A stretch of 64,000 nt of DNA, from the NCBI GenBank assembly GCA_017347445.1, contig AP021856.1:3356613-3420612 (forward strand), read 5' to 3'. Shown here one piece after another: positions 26,909 through 33,488 of this stretch. The notes below the pieces were generated by a model. That model was not told the origin of the DNA, ran no database searches, and worked only from the letters and a program-made list of their open reading frames with translations. Position numbers and translations under genes: made by a program. Source of the stretch: Candidatus Brocadia pituitae. GTDB taxonomy: Bacteria; Planctomycetota; Brocadiia; Brocadiales; Brocadiaceae. How positions within the stretch are numbered: the stretch's first letter is position 1; every line of letters begins with the position of its first letter.

Positions 26909-26967
26909 GTGTGCAGAAGGGTAACGGAAAGAGCCCGTAGGGCGACTGGAGTTACCCTTCTGCACAC
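26909..26967. repeat. Hairpin repeat with conserved 25-nt loop, copy 2
   Basis: Perfect 17-bp arms (26909-26925 and 26951-26967) enclose a 25-nt loop that is the reverse complement of the loop at 18880-18904 with one mismatch. Next to the loop the stems read GGGTAAC/GTTACCC here and GGGAAAC/GTTTCCC in copy 1, a compensatory base-pair change. Confidence 0.85.
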
Positions 26968-27002
26968 TCCACAATTTTTCGCCACTCCTCGCCGTCTTTT
27001 CC

Positions 27003-27524
27003 TTATTCGGTCCCGTAAGGAACTCCAAAATGAACTTCATACGGTGTTTTATACTCCAGGGATTGATGATACCTCCGATTGTTATAAAATGAAAAATACT
27101 TCTCCAATCCCTCACGCGCATCACGACAAACCTCATAATCCTTTATATAAACTTCCTCGTATTTTACGCTCCTCCAAAGCCGTTCCATAAAAATGTTATC
27201 AAATGCACGACCACGACCATCCATACTGATTGCGATCTCTTTGTCTAAGAGTATTCCCGTAAAATCATTACTCGTAAACTGAGAACCCTGATCACTATCG
27301 AATATCTCCGGACGTCCCTTTCCCAAGGCTTCCTCCAAAGCCTCTCTGCAAAAGGAAACATCCATTGCATTGCTTATACGCCACGACAACACATAGCGAC
27401 TATGATTAAAGCATGAAAAGCTTTTTACTTTGTGATTGCCTTCATAACGCTGAACACATTTGCGAAATTCATGCATGGGTAAAAAATCGATTACTTGTGA
27501 GAAAACAGTTTTTCCTATATTCAT
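27003..27524 (-). pseudogene. Chimeric transposase remnant: IS4-type (DUF4372) N-terminus fused to IS3-type DDE C-terminus
   Basis: One open frame of 173 residues joins two unrelated pieces. MNIGKTVFSQVIDFLPMHEFRKCVQRYEGNHKVKSFSCFNHS is the start of a DUF4372 (IS4-family) transposase. From RYVLSWRISNAMDVSFCREALEEAL onward it is the C-terminal half of an IS3-family rve transposase (IFDSDQGSQFTSNDFTG, FMERLWRSVKYEEVY, FYNNRRYHQSLEYKTPYEVHF). The upstream halves are missing, so neither enzyme can work. The fusion most likely arose by deletion or insertion between two elements at the right side of the island. Confidence 0.8.
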
Positions 27525-27666
27525 GAGCCATTCCTTTCTGTTTGTTATGAAGAATAGAATGGCTATAGTATACGTTGAATTTCAAATCGGTTATGTCCTT
27601 TTTCCCTTGTATCTCTCTTGAATTATAATACTTACAACAAATATTTATTTAAACGTCCGGACAGTA

Positions 27667-28095
27667 GTGATGGAAAGAAGAAAAGGGAGAAACGCAAAGA
27701 CTGTAACTATTCCCATACATCCGGAATTATTTGCTTATGTAAAAAGTAGGGTGGAAAATAATTTACCCGGTGCTTATCTATTTGTTAACCTTAAAACAGG
27801 TCAACATTACTCAGAAGATAAGTTAAGAAACATATGGGATGATGTAAGGGAAGAAATAGGCCTGAGTAAATCAATTAGACTATATGATGCCACAAGGCAC
27901 AGCGTGGCATCGCAGTTAGTAAATAAAGGGGTTCCGCTTCTTAGTGTACCGCGCTTACTTGGTCATAGTAATACAAAGATGACAGAACGATATGCACACA
28001 CCGATTTAGAAAAGCTAAAAGTTGATATCACAAACCTTTCGCTGAAAGGCGAGACCGTCACCAATCTGTCACCAGAAGCAAAAACAGTTTTGTAA
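27667..28095 (+). pseudogene. Tyrosine integrase, C-terminal catalytic fragment (tRNA-Asp island)
   Basis: 142 residues. It retains the beta-hairpin KTVTIPIHPEL, RHSVASQLVNKG with the HxxR-type Arg (here preceded by DAT rather than the usual DLRH), and LLGHSNTKMTERYAHTD with the catalytic His and Tyr. The N-terminal arm-binding and core-binding domains and the first catalytic Arg are missing, and a stop lies shortly upstream in frame. It points toward tRNA-Asp, which starts 26 bases after its stop, the usual position of an integrase beside its attachment site. Probably inactive. Confidence 0.82.
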
Positions 28096-28112
28096 GTGTT
28101 TTAATACCAATC

Positions 28113-28144
28113 AGATAAAACGAGGCCGACGGGACTCGAACCCG
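28113..28144. repeat. Right attachment repeat within tRNA-Asp
   Basis: Thirty-two bases identical to 13793-13824, covering the 3' part of tRNA-Asp and eight bases of its flank. Marks the tRNA-side boundary of the first island. Confidence 0.92.
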
Positions 28145-28194
28145 CAACATCCAGATCGACAGTCTGGTACTCTAACCAATTGAGCTACGGCCCC
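28121..28194 (-). tRNA. tRNA-Asp (GTC)
   Basis: 74 nt. The acceptor GGGGCCG pairs with CGGCCTC, with discriminator G; CCA is not encoded. The D-arm is GCTCAATTGGTTAGAGT, the anticodon loop CTGTCGA gives GUC, and the T-arm is GCGGGTTCGAGTCCCGT. The 3' end is the integration target of the 14-kb island. The second island now lies immediately upstream of its 5' side. Confidence 0.95.
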
Positions 28195-28228
28195 ACTTGT
28201 GATTGTAATTTCACCTTCGTGGTAAATC

Positions 28229-28279
28229 ATGGTGGGCGATATAGGACTCGAACCTATGACCCCTTGCTTGTAAGGCAAG
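28229..28279 (-). repeat. 3' fragment of tRNA-Val, attachment repeat of the second island
   Basis: Fifty-one bases identical to 33347-33397. They cover the anticodon 3' strand, variable loop, T-arm, acceptor 3' strand and CCA of tRNA-Val, with no 5' half. Lies 34 bases upstream of tRNA-Asp in transcription direction. Confidence 0.93.
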
Positions 28280-28286
28280 AGGAATA

Positions 28287-28315
28287 AGTATAATTATTTT
28301 TCATTTTGATTTCAA
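28287..28315 (-). promoter_or_regulatory. Sigma-70 promoter at the island end reading into tRNA-Asp
   Basis: On the minus strand TTGAAA (28310-28315), a 17-base spacer and TATACT (28287-28292). The predicted start is at or next to the tRNA-Val fragment, so the transcript would contain that fragment and tRNA-Asp. It resembles the native tRNA-Val promoter at 33439-33467. Confidence 0.75.
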
Positions 28316-28503
28316 GTATTTTATTTTGTTCGTGTTATCGGCCATATTGATAAATTCAATTAAAGTTAATTTTGGGGTGTTTTGGGAAATTGAGTTCACA
28401 TTTAGTTCACATTCCTTTTTCCTTGTGAAGGACAAGGATAACGGAAAAAACTTTACCGTGTTTGGGATCTGTCAGAACTTTTTTGAAAGGAGGCAGTAAA
28501 GAC

Positions 28504-28725
28504 ATGATTACGAAAAGAACCCTCAAAGTGGGTGAAGAGTGCTTTTTGGAGTATATTGACGATCAAACGGGGGAACGGATTAAACAAATCCCACTGGATG
28601 AAATTGAATATAACCACAAAACAGCGGAAGCCTTGATTGAAGGTCACATGAGAGAAAATCAAGGTGTTGGTTACGATAAAGCCCTCGTAGCAGTTTCAGC
28701 AAGGTATCCAGAACTTTTTATTTAG
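28504..28725 (+). CDS. Small hypothetical protein
   Basis: 73 residues from the ATG giving MITKRTLKVGEEC, with AAAGGAGG nine bases upstream. Acidic and probably soluble: LEYIDDQTGERIKQIPLDEIEYNHKTAEALIEGHM. No family recognised. Eleven bases separate its stop from the next ATG, and both genes have strong ribosome binding sites, so they form a transcription unit at the left end of the tRNA-Val island. Confidence 0.65.
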   Translation: MITKRTLKVGEECFLEYIDDQTGERIKQIPLDEIEYNHKTAEALIEGHMRENQGVGYDKALVAVSARYPELFI

Positions 28726-28736
28726 GAGGTAAGAAC

Positions 28737-29330
28737 ATGGCACAACAAGCAACATTCAAAGCAATTCCAGAAGTCAAAACTTTTAAGCAGTTAAAAGGGC
28801 AACAGGAACTAGGGCAAAAAAAGCTGGCAGAGGCAGAGGATGAACTGGTAAAGCTGCATGTCAGAATTAAGGAGTTGGAAGATAGCGTTCAAAAAGGCGA
28901 ATTGAAAAAGAAAGCAGCTTTAGAACGCTACGCATCGAACGAAACCAGCTTAACCGAATTGAAAAACGAGGTTAAGACACACTCCCTGGAAATGACACAA
29001 GAACTGAAAAACACCCATGAACTTATTGCCCTTGTTGAGGCAGCAATTGAAAAACAAAGAGATATCATCTTGCAACTACAACCACAAATTCAAGACGTTT
29101 CTAAGACTATTTGGGGACGGATTGCGGACATATACCAGAAAAAATTAGATGATGCTATAGGCGATACCGCAAATTTATTATGGGTAGCCATGCGTAATGA
29201 GCAACCTTTATTGCGTCCCTTATTGTTTAGTGATCTACCGGAAAGATTAAAGCAACTAACCACACCTGATCCACAAGAACTGAGAAACTTGAGTGATAAG
29301 CTCTGGAATGAGTTTGTTGGAGCGGATTAA
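28737..29330 (+). CDS. Coiled-coil hypothetical protein
   Basis: 197 residues, preceded by TTAGGAGG at a good distance. Residues about 15-125 are a long charged coiled coil (ELGQKKLAEAEDELVKLHVRIKELEDSV). The C-terminal 70 residues (IWGRIADIYQKKLDDAIGDTANLLWVAMRNEQPLLRPLLFSDLPERL) look globular and helical. No signal peptide or membrane segment. No family recognised. Co-transcribed with the 73-residue gene and followed by a two-part hairpin at 29341-29418. Confidence 0.65.
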   Translation: MAQQATFKAIPEVKTFKQLKGQQELGQKKLAEAEDELVKLHVRIKELEDSVQKGELKKKAALERYASNETSLTELKNEVKTHSLEMTQELKNTHELIALVEAAIEKQRDIILQLQPQIQDVSKTIWGRIADIYQKKLDDAIGDTANLLWVAMRNEQPLLRPLLFSDLPERLKQLTTPDPQELRNLSDKLWNEFVGAD

Positions 29331-29340
29331 AAACTACTAG

Positions 29341-29418
29341 ATAAGGGCTTGTAATAGAATGAAACGTTTAGATCCTCATACCGTCTAAACGGCCTCCTTT
29401 CCTATTGCAGGCCCTTAT
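29341..29418 (+). terminator. Two-part RNA hairpin after the coiled-coil gene
   Basis: Outer arms of 17 bp (29341-29357, 29402-29418) pair completely on the plus strand if two G-U pairs are allowed. An inner 8-bp stem (29365-29372, 29384-29391) is nested inside. There is no clean U-tail, so it may be a structured 3' end or small RNA element rather than a simple terminator. Confidence 0.5.
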
Positions 29419-29534
29419 ATTTTGCAGGATGGAAGGCCGGCTTCTCCCCTTCATATCGCTGCCGGGTTGATACCCAGAAACGCCGTAGGCAACGCCGAAA
29501 TTTTCCTACTGTCTCCTCCCTTAAAGATTTGAAA

Positions 29535-29789
29535 CTACCGGTAAACATCTTTGCGATGTCGGATACGATAGATCGTTATAACCTTTTGTTTTTCATCTAC
29601 CGTATAAACTACCCTGAAATCTCCCACACGTAACATATGCTCATCTTCATCTTTTAGCTTCTTGGATTGCGGGAAGGGATATGGATTTTCTCTCAGAGAC
29701 AAAATCGCTTTGTCAATTTTTAAAAAGAACGGATCCGAAATCTTATCCAGTTCCTTCCTTGCCGACTTTTGGATAATGAGCTTATACAC
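29535..29789 (-). CDS. RelE/ParE-family toxin
   Basis: 84 residues, the family length. MYKLIIQKSARKELDKISDPFFLKIDKAILSL is the usual two-helix start, and LRVGDFRVVYTVDEKQKVITIYRIRHRKDVYR is the RelE core with the basic C-terminal residues that contact mRNA and the ribosome. It overlaps its upstream antitoxin gene by eight bases. Likely cleaves mRNA at the ribosome when the antitoxin is degraded. Part of the tRNA-Val island, where it may favour island retention. Confidence 0.87.
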   Translation of the reverse strand: MYKLIIQKSARKELDKISDPFFLKIDKAILSLRENPYPFPQSKKLKDEDEHMLRVGDFRVVYTVDEKQKVITIYRIRHRKDVYR

Positions 29790-30009
29790 TTAGCTTTGAC
29801 CTTCTCTTTTTGCTATAGGCTTCGTAATCCTCACCCGGTTCGCTTTTCCTATCTTCGATAGTCTTTATGTCAGCCATATCTTCAATCAACTCCTCTAGCC
29901 GTTTCAGCTCTTCCATTTCGATAATTGCGGCAACTTTCTGGCCTTCGCTATTGGTTACAAATTGTTTGACCTTGATAAGGTCTTTCTTCTGTTTTAAGAC
30001 TGCACCCAT
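29782..30009 (-). CDS. Antitoxin of the RelE-type pair (Phd/YefM or RelB-like)
   Basis: 75 residues. The start (KQFVTNSEGQKVAAIIEMEELKRLEELIED) resembles prevent-host-death and RelB-type antitoxins with an N-terminal DNA-binding region. The acidic and then basic C-terminus (EDRKSEPGEDYEAYSKKRRSKLSV) would wrap the toxin. It comes before and overlaps the toxin gene, the usual order. It probably represses its own operon. Confidence 0.78.
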   Translation of the reverse strand: MGAVLKQKKDLIKVKQFVTNSEGQKVAAIIEMEELKRLEELIEDMADIKTIEDRKSEPGEDYEAYSKKRRSKLSV

Positions 30010-30013
30010 ATTT

Positions 30014-30295
30014 TCATTCCTTCCTTATTTGTTTTTCGTAATCATCCCCTTTTGATTCACTTAATTCTTTTCGCAATTGTTTAATCTCACTTTTCAATTG
30101 CTCAATTTCATTGTTGGTCTTCTTTCCGTACTCTGATTCCTGGATTACCTCGTTGATAAGTCCCTCAACCTCTTTTGCCATTTTTTTCGTCTGTTTTTCA
30201 TGCTCATATGATGCAAGTTCTTTCTTTTTGTGCTGATGTTTTATGAATGCACAGACTATCAAAATTATGATAATTAATCCGATTAATGCTTCCAT
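30014..30295 (-). CDS. Small membrane-anchored coiled-coil protein
   Basis: 93 residues. MEALIGLIIIILIVCAFI is a single N-terminal transmembrane segment, followed by a charged coiled coil (NNEIEQLKSEIKQLRKELSES). No catalytic motif. It ends four bases before the antitoxin gene on the same strand, so it may be co-transcribed with the RelE pair. Function unknown. Confidence 0.6.
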   Translation of the reverse strand: MEALIGLIIIILIVCAFIKHQHKKKELASYEHEKQTKKMAKEVEGLINEVIQESEYGKKTNNEIEQLKSEIKQLRKELSESKGDDYEKQIRKE

Positions 30296-30369
30296 ATTTT
30301 ATAGGGAAAACTGCATATTAATATGCGATTGCTGGAGCTGGAGAGGCGCTCACTTTTCTGTCTGAAAAT

Positions 30370-30744
30370 TTAAACTGGAATCTCAAGGAGTATCTTATCA
30401 TACTTTACGAGCGGGGTGGCTTTTTCCCTGCCTTCTTTCGTCTTCTTGAGCTCTATGAAGCCCGCCCGGGCAAGATACTGTACGTCATCAAAGGTATTTT
30501 TCATGTCTCTCCCAAGTATTTTTGCAAGCCGGTAAATCGAGGAAGGATGTTCCTTCTTTACGGTCTTTAATATCCTCAATCGCTCTTCTGTAAGCACCTT
30601 CCTCATTACATCAAGGTTTTCAAACGAAATGCCTTCGTGCCTTTTGACCTTTTCCCCCTTCTCCAGCTTTTCACATACTTCTTTCACCTCTTTGAAAAGT
30701 TCCTCATCGGTTTTAATCGCTATTTTTATGTTTCTCACCCTCAT
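30370..30744 (-). CDS. Winged-helix antitoxin (TumA-like)
   Basis: 124 residues. FENLDVMRKVLTEERLRILKTVKKEHPSSIYRLAKILGRDMKNTFDDVQYLARAGFIELKK is a MarR/ArsR-like winged helix of the type found in TumA-like antitoxins. Its start overlaps the upstream TumE-like gene by 32 bases, so the toxin is translated first and coupled to the antitoxin. It probably neutralises the toxin and represses the operon. Confidence 0.75.
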   Translation of the reverse strand: MRVRNIKIAIKTDEELFKEVKEVCEKLEKGEKVKRHEGISFENLDVMRKVLTEERLRILKTVKKEHPSSIYRLAKILGRDMKNTFDDVQYLARAGFIELKKTKEGREKATPLVKYDKILLEIPV

Positions 30745-31027
30745 GGCTTTCCTCCTCGAATTGCTTAATATCGTTCATAAAATCCTTCCAGAGTTTGTCT
30801 AACCCATGGAATTTATACGGATATTCTTTTCCCCTGTGATGCCTATGGTCTCCCTTGCCTTCTGCGTTATCGTAACCAATTACCCTTTTCCCATCAACGA
30901 TGTAAACCAGGGAATATTTATATCCATGTGGTTTGTCTTCACTTTCTGGCACCCTCCATATCTTTACTTCCCGAAAAGTATTCTCCGTAACATATTTCTT
31001 TTCGTGATAGACAAGCCCGGCTTTCAT
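30713..31027 (-). CDS. TumE-family (DUF6516) toxin
   Basis: 104 residues. The conserved features are GYDNAEGKGDHRHHRGKEYPYKFHGLDKLWKDFMNDI, the GYDN..G..HRH.RGKE core of TumE-like toxins, preceded by beta-strands (KIWRVPESEDKPHGYKYSLVYIVDGKRV). It overlaps the wHTH antitoxin gene downstream. Distinct from the TumE-like protein of the first island at 14598-14987, which belongs to another branch with a different partner. Confidence 0.77.
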   Translation of the reverse strand: MKAGLVYHEKKYVTENTFREVKIWRVPESEDKPHGYKYSLVYIVDGKRVIGYDNAEGKGDHRHHRGKEYPYKFHGLDKLWKDFMNDIKQFEEESHEGEKHKNSD

Positions 31028-31159
31028 GGTGGTTTTATAATACCATATATTAACGGATGATTCAAGAGCGGTTAAAGAATTTGGGAGGGTTTCGGACGGT
31101 ATAGAGTGGAGGTAAAATAAGGGATTAGAGGTTAATATTTCTTTCCAAAATCCTGTCGG

Positions 31160-31498
31160 GTGAGAATTCTTACGATGTTAATCGTGATCCTCCGGGCGCC
31201 AGACAGGAGGACGTTACAAGGCAAGCGGGATTATGCCCTCTTGCTCCTGATGTTCTCCACGGGACTCAGAAAGGCAGAGGTGTGCAATCTCAGGGTTGCT
31301 GACGTTATCACGTACCGGAATCAACCGGTGGTTGATGTGATGGGAAAGGGGGAGAAACACCGGCTCGTTGCATTGAATAAGGACGTGATGGAGGCAGTGC
31401 TTGATTATCAGAAGGCGATGAAACAAAGATTCACCGCAGAGGGCGCGGAGGACGCAGAGAAAAAACCCGAAACTCTAAACTCGAAAACACGAAACTAA
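31160..31498 (+). pseudogene. Tyrosine recombinase fragment (first half of catalytic domain)
   Basis: 112 residues with RDYALLLLMFSTGLRKAEVCNLRVADV, including the first catalytic Arg, and VVDVMGKGEKHRLVALN, the beta-hairpin with the catalytic Lys. The HxxR and Tyr parts are absent; the frame runs into a repeat-type tail (about 31431-31495) and ends before the ISL3 element. It duplicates the Lys region of the fragment beyond the IS, so the two fragments come from different integrases. Confidence 0.75.
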
Positions 31499-31502
31499 TT
31501 TG

Positions 31503-32852
31503 GGGTCTTCAGGCAAGTGAGTAGGTAAAATTGAGCAGTTTTATATCTCCTTCAGCATGCAAGTAAGAATTTTTAGCCGAAGATATTCCTCATCTCTCAA
31601 GCCGTATGCCCTCCTCTGGATCACCCGAATCTTGTTATTGAGACCTTCGACAAAGCCTAATGAGACTTTATTTACAGGTCTGCTGTAAGCTGCAATACCA
31701 TCCCAGTGCTTTTCTATCATTTCTGCAAACTTCTCATAAGGCTTTAACCGTTGCCACTTCAACGATTCCTTCCAGTTATCGAAAAACTTCCTTGCCCATC
31801 CCTCTGTCCGATAGCTCCATAATTGTCCAAACGACTCCCTTAATACATAAGCAGTATTGAGTCGTTTATTTGCCGTAAGCAATTTCTTTAAAGCCTTGCG
31901 CCCATAATCTCTCTGTTTGATAAAAGCGTATACTTCTGCCCTTTGATATAAGAACGGTCTTTACCAGAAAGCCGTGCATATTCCATCTTCCGCACCGTAT
32001 CCAACGCATCACCCAAATGTCTCATTACATGAAACTTGTCATAGACAATAGCAGCTTGGGACACATTCTCTCTCGTTGACTTCTCAAATGCCTTCCACAT
32101 ATCCATCACTGCCAACCGTATCTTTTTTACTTTTTTTGCGCCAAGCCATTGGTAAAATATATCAAGGCTCTCTTTCGACCTATCCTTTCCTCCAAACCAA
32201 ATCGGCCTTCTACGCTCCAAATCGCTTACTACTATCCGATAACTATGCCCTTTCCGCAAGGATACTTCGTCTATCCCAATTACACGAGGCGCTGCTACTG
32301 GATATCTCCGAAGCTGCTCCTGCATGTAATGTCTTCACCGTATCCCAGTCCAGCTGGAACTCCTTCGCTACATCCTTGACCGTCATAGTTCGACACTTCC
32401 GTCCCACAGAATAGGCAAATCGTTTCGTGTAAAAGGGATTGTTCCCTAGCCATTCCAGTTTTTCCCGCTTCACGTTCCCACACTGCCGACAGAATATTCG
32501 CCGAACCTCCACTTCCAGGTAAATCCGTGCATCCCCACAGGATAAATCCCGTACCCGACGCACCTTCTTGTCGTAATGACTCCAATGTATCTTTCCACAA
32601 CACCCGCATACCGTTTTTTTTGTGTCCGCTTAAGTTGAATAACACGCGCCTTCGAGTCTCCAAATATCCCCCTTATTTCTGCTTTCGGACCAAATCCGGG
32701 GAACTGATATTCGTCCAGCAGTCTCCTCTTTTTTCCCATAGAGAAATCTTACAGGTTTTTTTGCTCATATAAAACTTCTTTTTCTCCGTATTTCATGCTA
32801 TATTATAACCAATTTACTGCTCAATTTTACCCACTCACTTGCCTGAAGACCC
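31503..32852 (-). mobile_element. ISL3-family insertion sequence, decayed (1350 bp)
   Basis: Terminal inverted repeats of about 36 bp with one mismatch, beginning GGGTCTTCAGGCAAGTGAGT at 31503 and mirrored at 32852. The 8-bp flanks (CTAATTTG left, TTTATTTA right) are not a duplication, so the adjacent DNA has been rearranged. It contains a transposase broken into several frames. Confidence 0.87.
31541..32739 (-). pseudogene. ISL3-family transposase, multiply frameshifted
   Basis: The intact protein would be about 400 residues. Pieces in different frames are: an N-terminal start MGKKRRLLDEYQFPGFGP; the zinc-binding and HTH region RRIFCRQCGNVKREKLEWL with VKDVAKEFQLDWDTVK; the DDE core RVIGIDEVSLRKGHSYRIVVSDL and LAVMDMWKAFEKSTRENV with YDKFHVMRHLGDALD; and the C-terminal VNKVSLGFVEGLNNKIRVIQRRAYGLRDEEYLRLKIL with the last acidic residue. 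Shifts are near 32580, 32320 and 31885. Inactive in this state. Confidence 0.85.
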
Positions 32853-33391
32853 TTTATTTAAGATGGGATCAAGTGGGTCTCCGGCATAACCTTATCTTGC
32901 TTGATAAAACCAAGAATGGAGAGCATAGGGAAATCCCAATTAACAGCACGCTCAAAGAACTATTTGCCAGTATGCCGAGGAGCCTTGAAAGTGAATATGT
33001 TTTTGTAGACATGAAGGGAAAGCCTTACGGAAACATCAAGCGTAGTTTTAGTACAGCGTTAAGGAGAGCGGAAATTCGGGATTTTCGTTTCCACGATCTA
33101 AGGCATACCTTTGCTTCTCATTCGGTAATGACCGGAGTTGACTTAACAAGTGTTAAAGAGTTGTTAGGACATAAATCCTTAACCATGACCCTTAGGTATT
33201 CACACTTGGCACCGGGACATAAAAGAAAGGCAGTTGAAATGCTGGGTAAAGTATTGAGTGGTAATCAATCTGAAAAAAGACTTCACAATTTGTTCACATT
33301 TTTGGAATCCGATTCTGATACTACAAGTTGTAAGTCCTTGCGGGATATGGTGGGCGATATAGGACTCGAACCTATGACCCCTTGCTTGTAA
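32853..33391 (+). pseudogene. Tyrosine integrase, C-terminal fragment ending inside tRNA-Val
   Basis: After the ISL3 end the frame encodes LILLDKTKNGEHREIPINSTLKELF with the catalytic Lys, FHDLRHTFASHSVMTG and LLGHKSLTMTLRYSHLAPGHKRKAVEML with the Arg, His and Tyr. The N-terminal domains and the first catalytic Arg are lost to the IS. The last residues (DIGLEPMTPCL) are encoded by the tRNA-Val sequence, so the gene stop lies within the att site. Presumed integrase of the second island. Confidence 0.85.
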
Positions 33392-33424
33392 GGCAAGTGC
33401 TCTAGCCAATTGAGCTAATCGCCC
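33348..33424 (-). tRNA. tRNA-Val (TAC)
   Basis: 77 nt including encoded CCA. The acceptor GGGCGAT pairs with ATCGCCC, the anticodon stem is CTTGC/GCAAG, and the loop CTTACAA gives UAC. Its 3' 51 bases are duplicated at 28229-28279. A good promoter lies 15 bases upstream of its 5' end. Confidence 0.95.
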
Positions 33425-33438
33425 ATGTAAGATTATCA

Positions 33439-33467
33439 AGTATAGCATCTCATTTTTTATGAGTCAA
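33439..33467 (-). promoter_or_regulatory. Sigma-70 promoter of tRNA-Val
   Basis: On the minus strand TTGACT (33462-33467), a 17-base spacer and TATACT (33439-33444), placing the start a few bases before the tRNA 5' end. Originally it probably also served tRNA-Asp, which is now 5.1 kb away. Confidence 0.8.
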
Positions 33468-33488
33468 CAGAATTCTAACGTATGCTTT

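Larger units (their letters stand above)
13793..28144. mobile_element. Genomic island integrated into tRNA-Asp (about 14.3 kb)
   Basis: An exact 32-bp direct repeat at 13793-13824 and 28113-28144 covers the 3' 24 nt of tRNA-Asp plus 8 bases beyond. The intact tRNA lies at the right end, with a tyrosine-integrase fragment beside it, which is the normal geometry of a tRNA-targeted island. Cargo is accessory: TumE-type pair, two SBBP propellers, an IS3 element, AbiGi-like, HNH, CxxC membrane protein, phage-type repressor. Integrase and several transposases are decayed, so it is probably no longer self-mobile. Confidence 0.88.
28229..33397. mobile_element. Second genomic island, integrated into tRNA-Val (about 5.1 kb)
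   Basis: Delimited by the exact 51-bp repeat at 28229-28279 and 33347-33397. The intact tRNA-Val lies at the right end, with an integrase fragment whose stop is inside the tRNA. Cargo: two small coiled-coil-type genes, a RelE-type pair, a TumE/TumA-type pair, and integrase and ISL3 remnants. It sits directly against the first island, so the two are in tandem. Confidence 0.9.

Noticed and set aside
31160-33391. A single integrase interrupted by the ISL3 element
   Set aside because: Both fragments contain the catalytic-Lys hairpin and there is no target duplication, so they derive from different genes.
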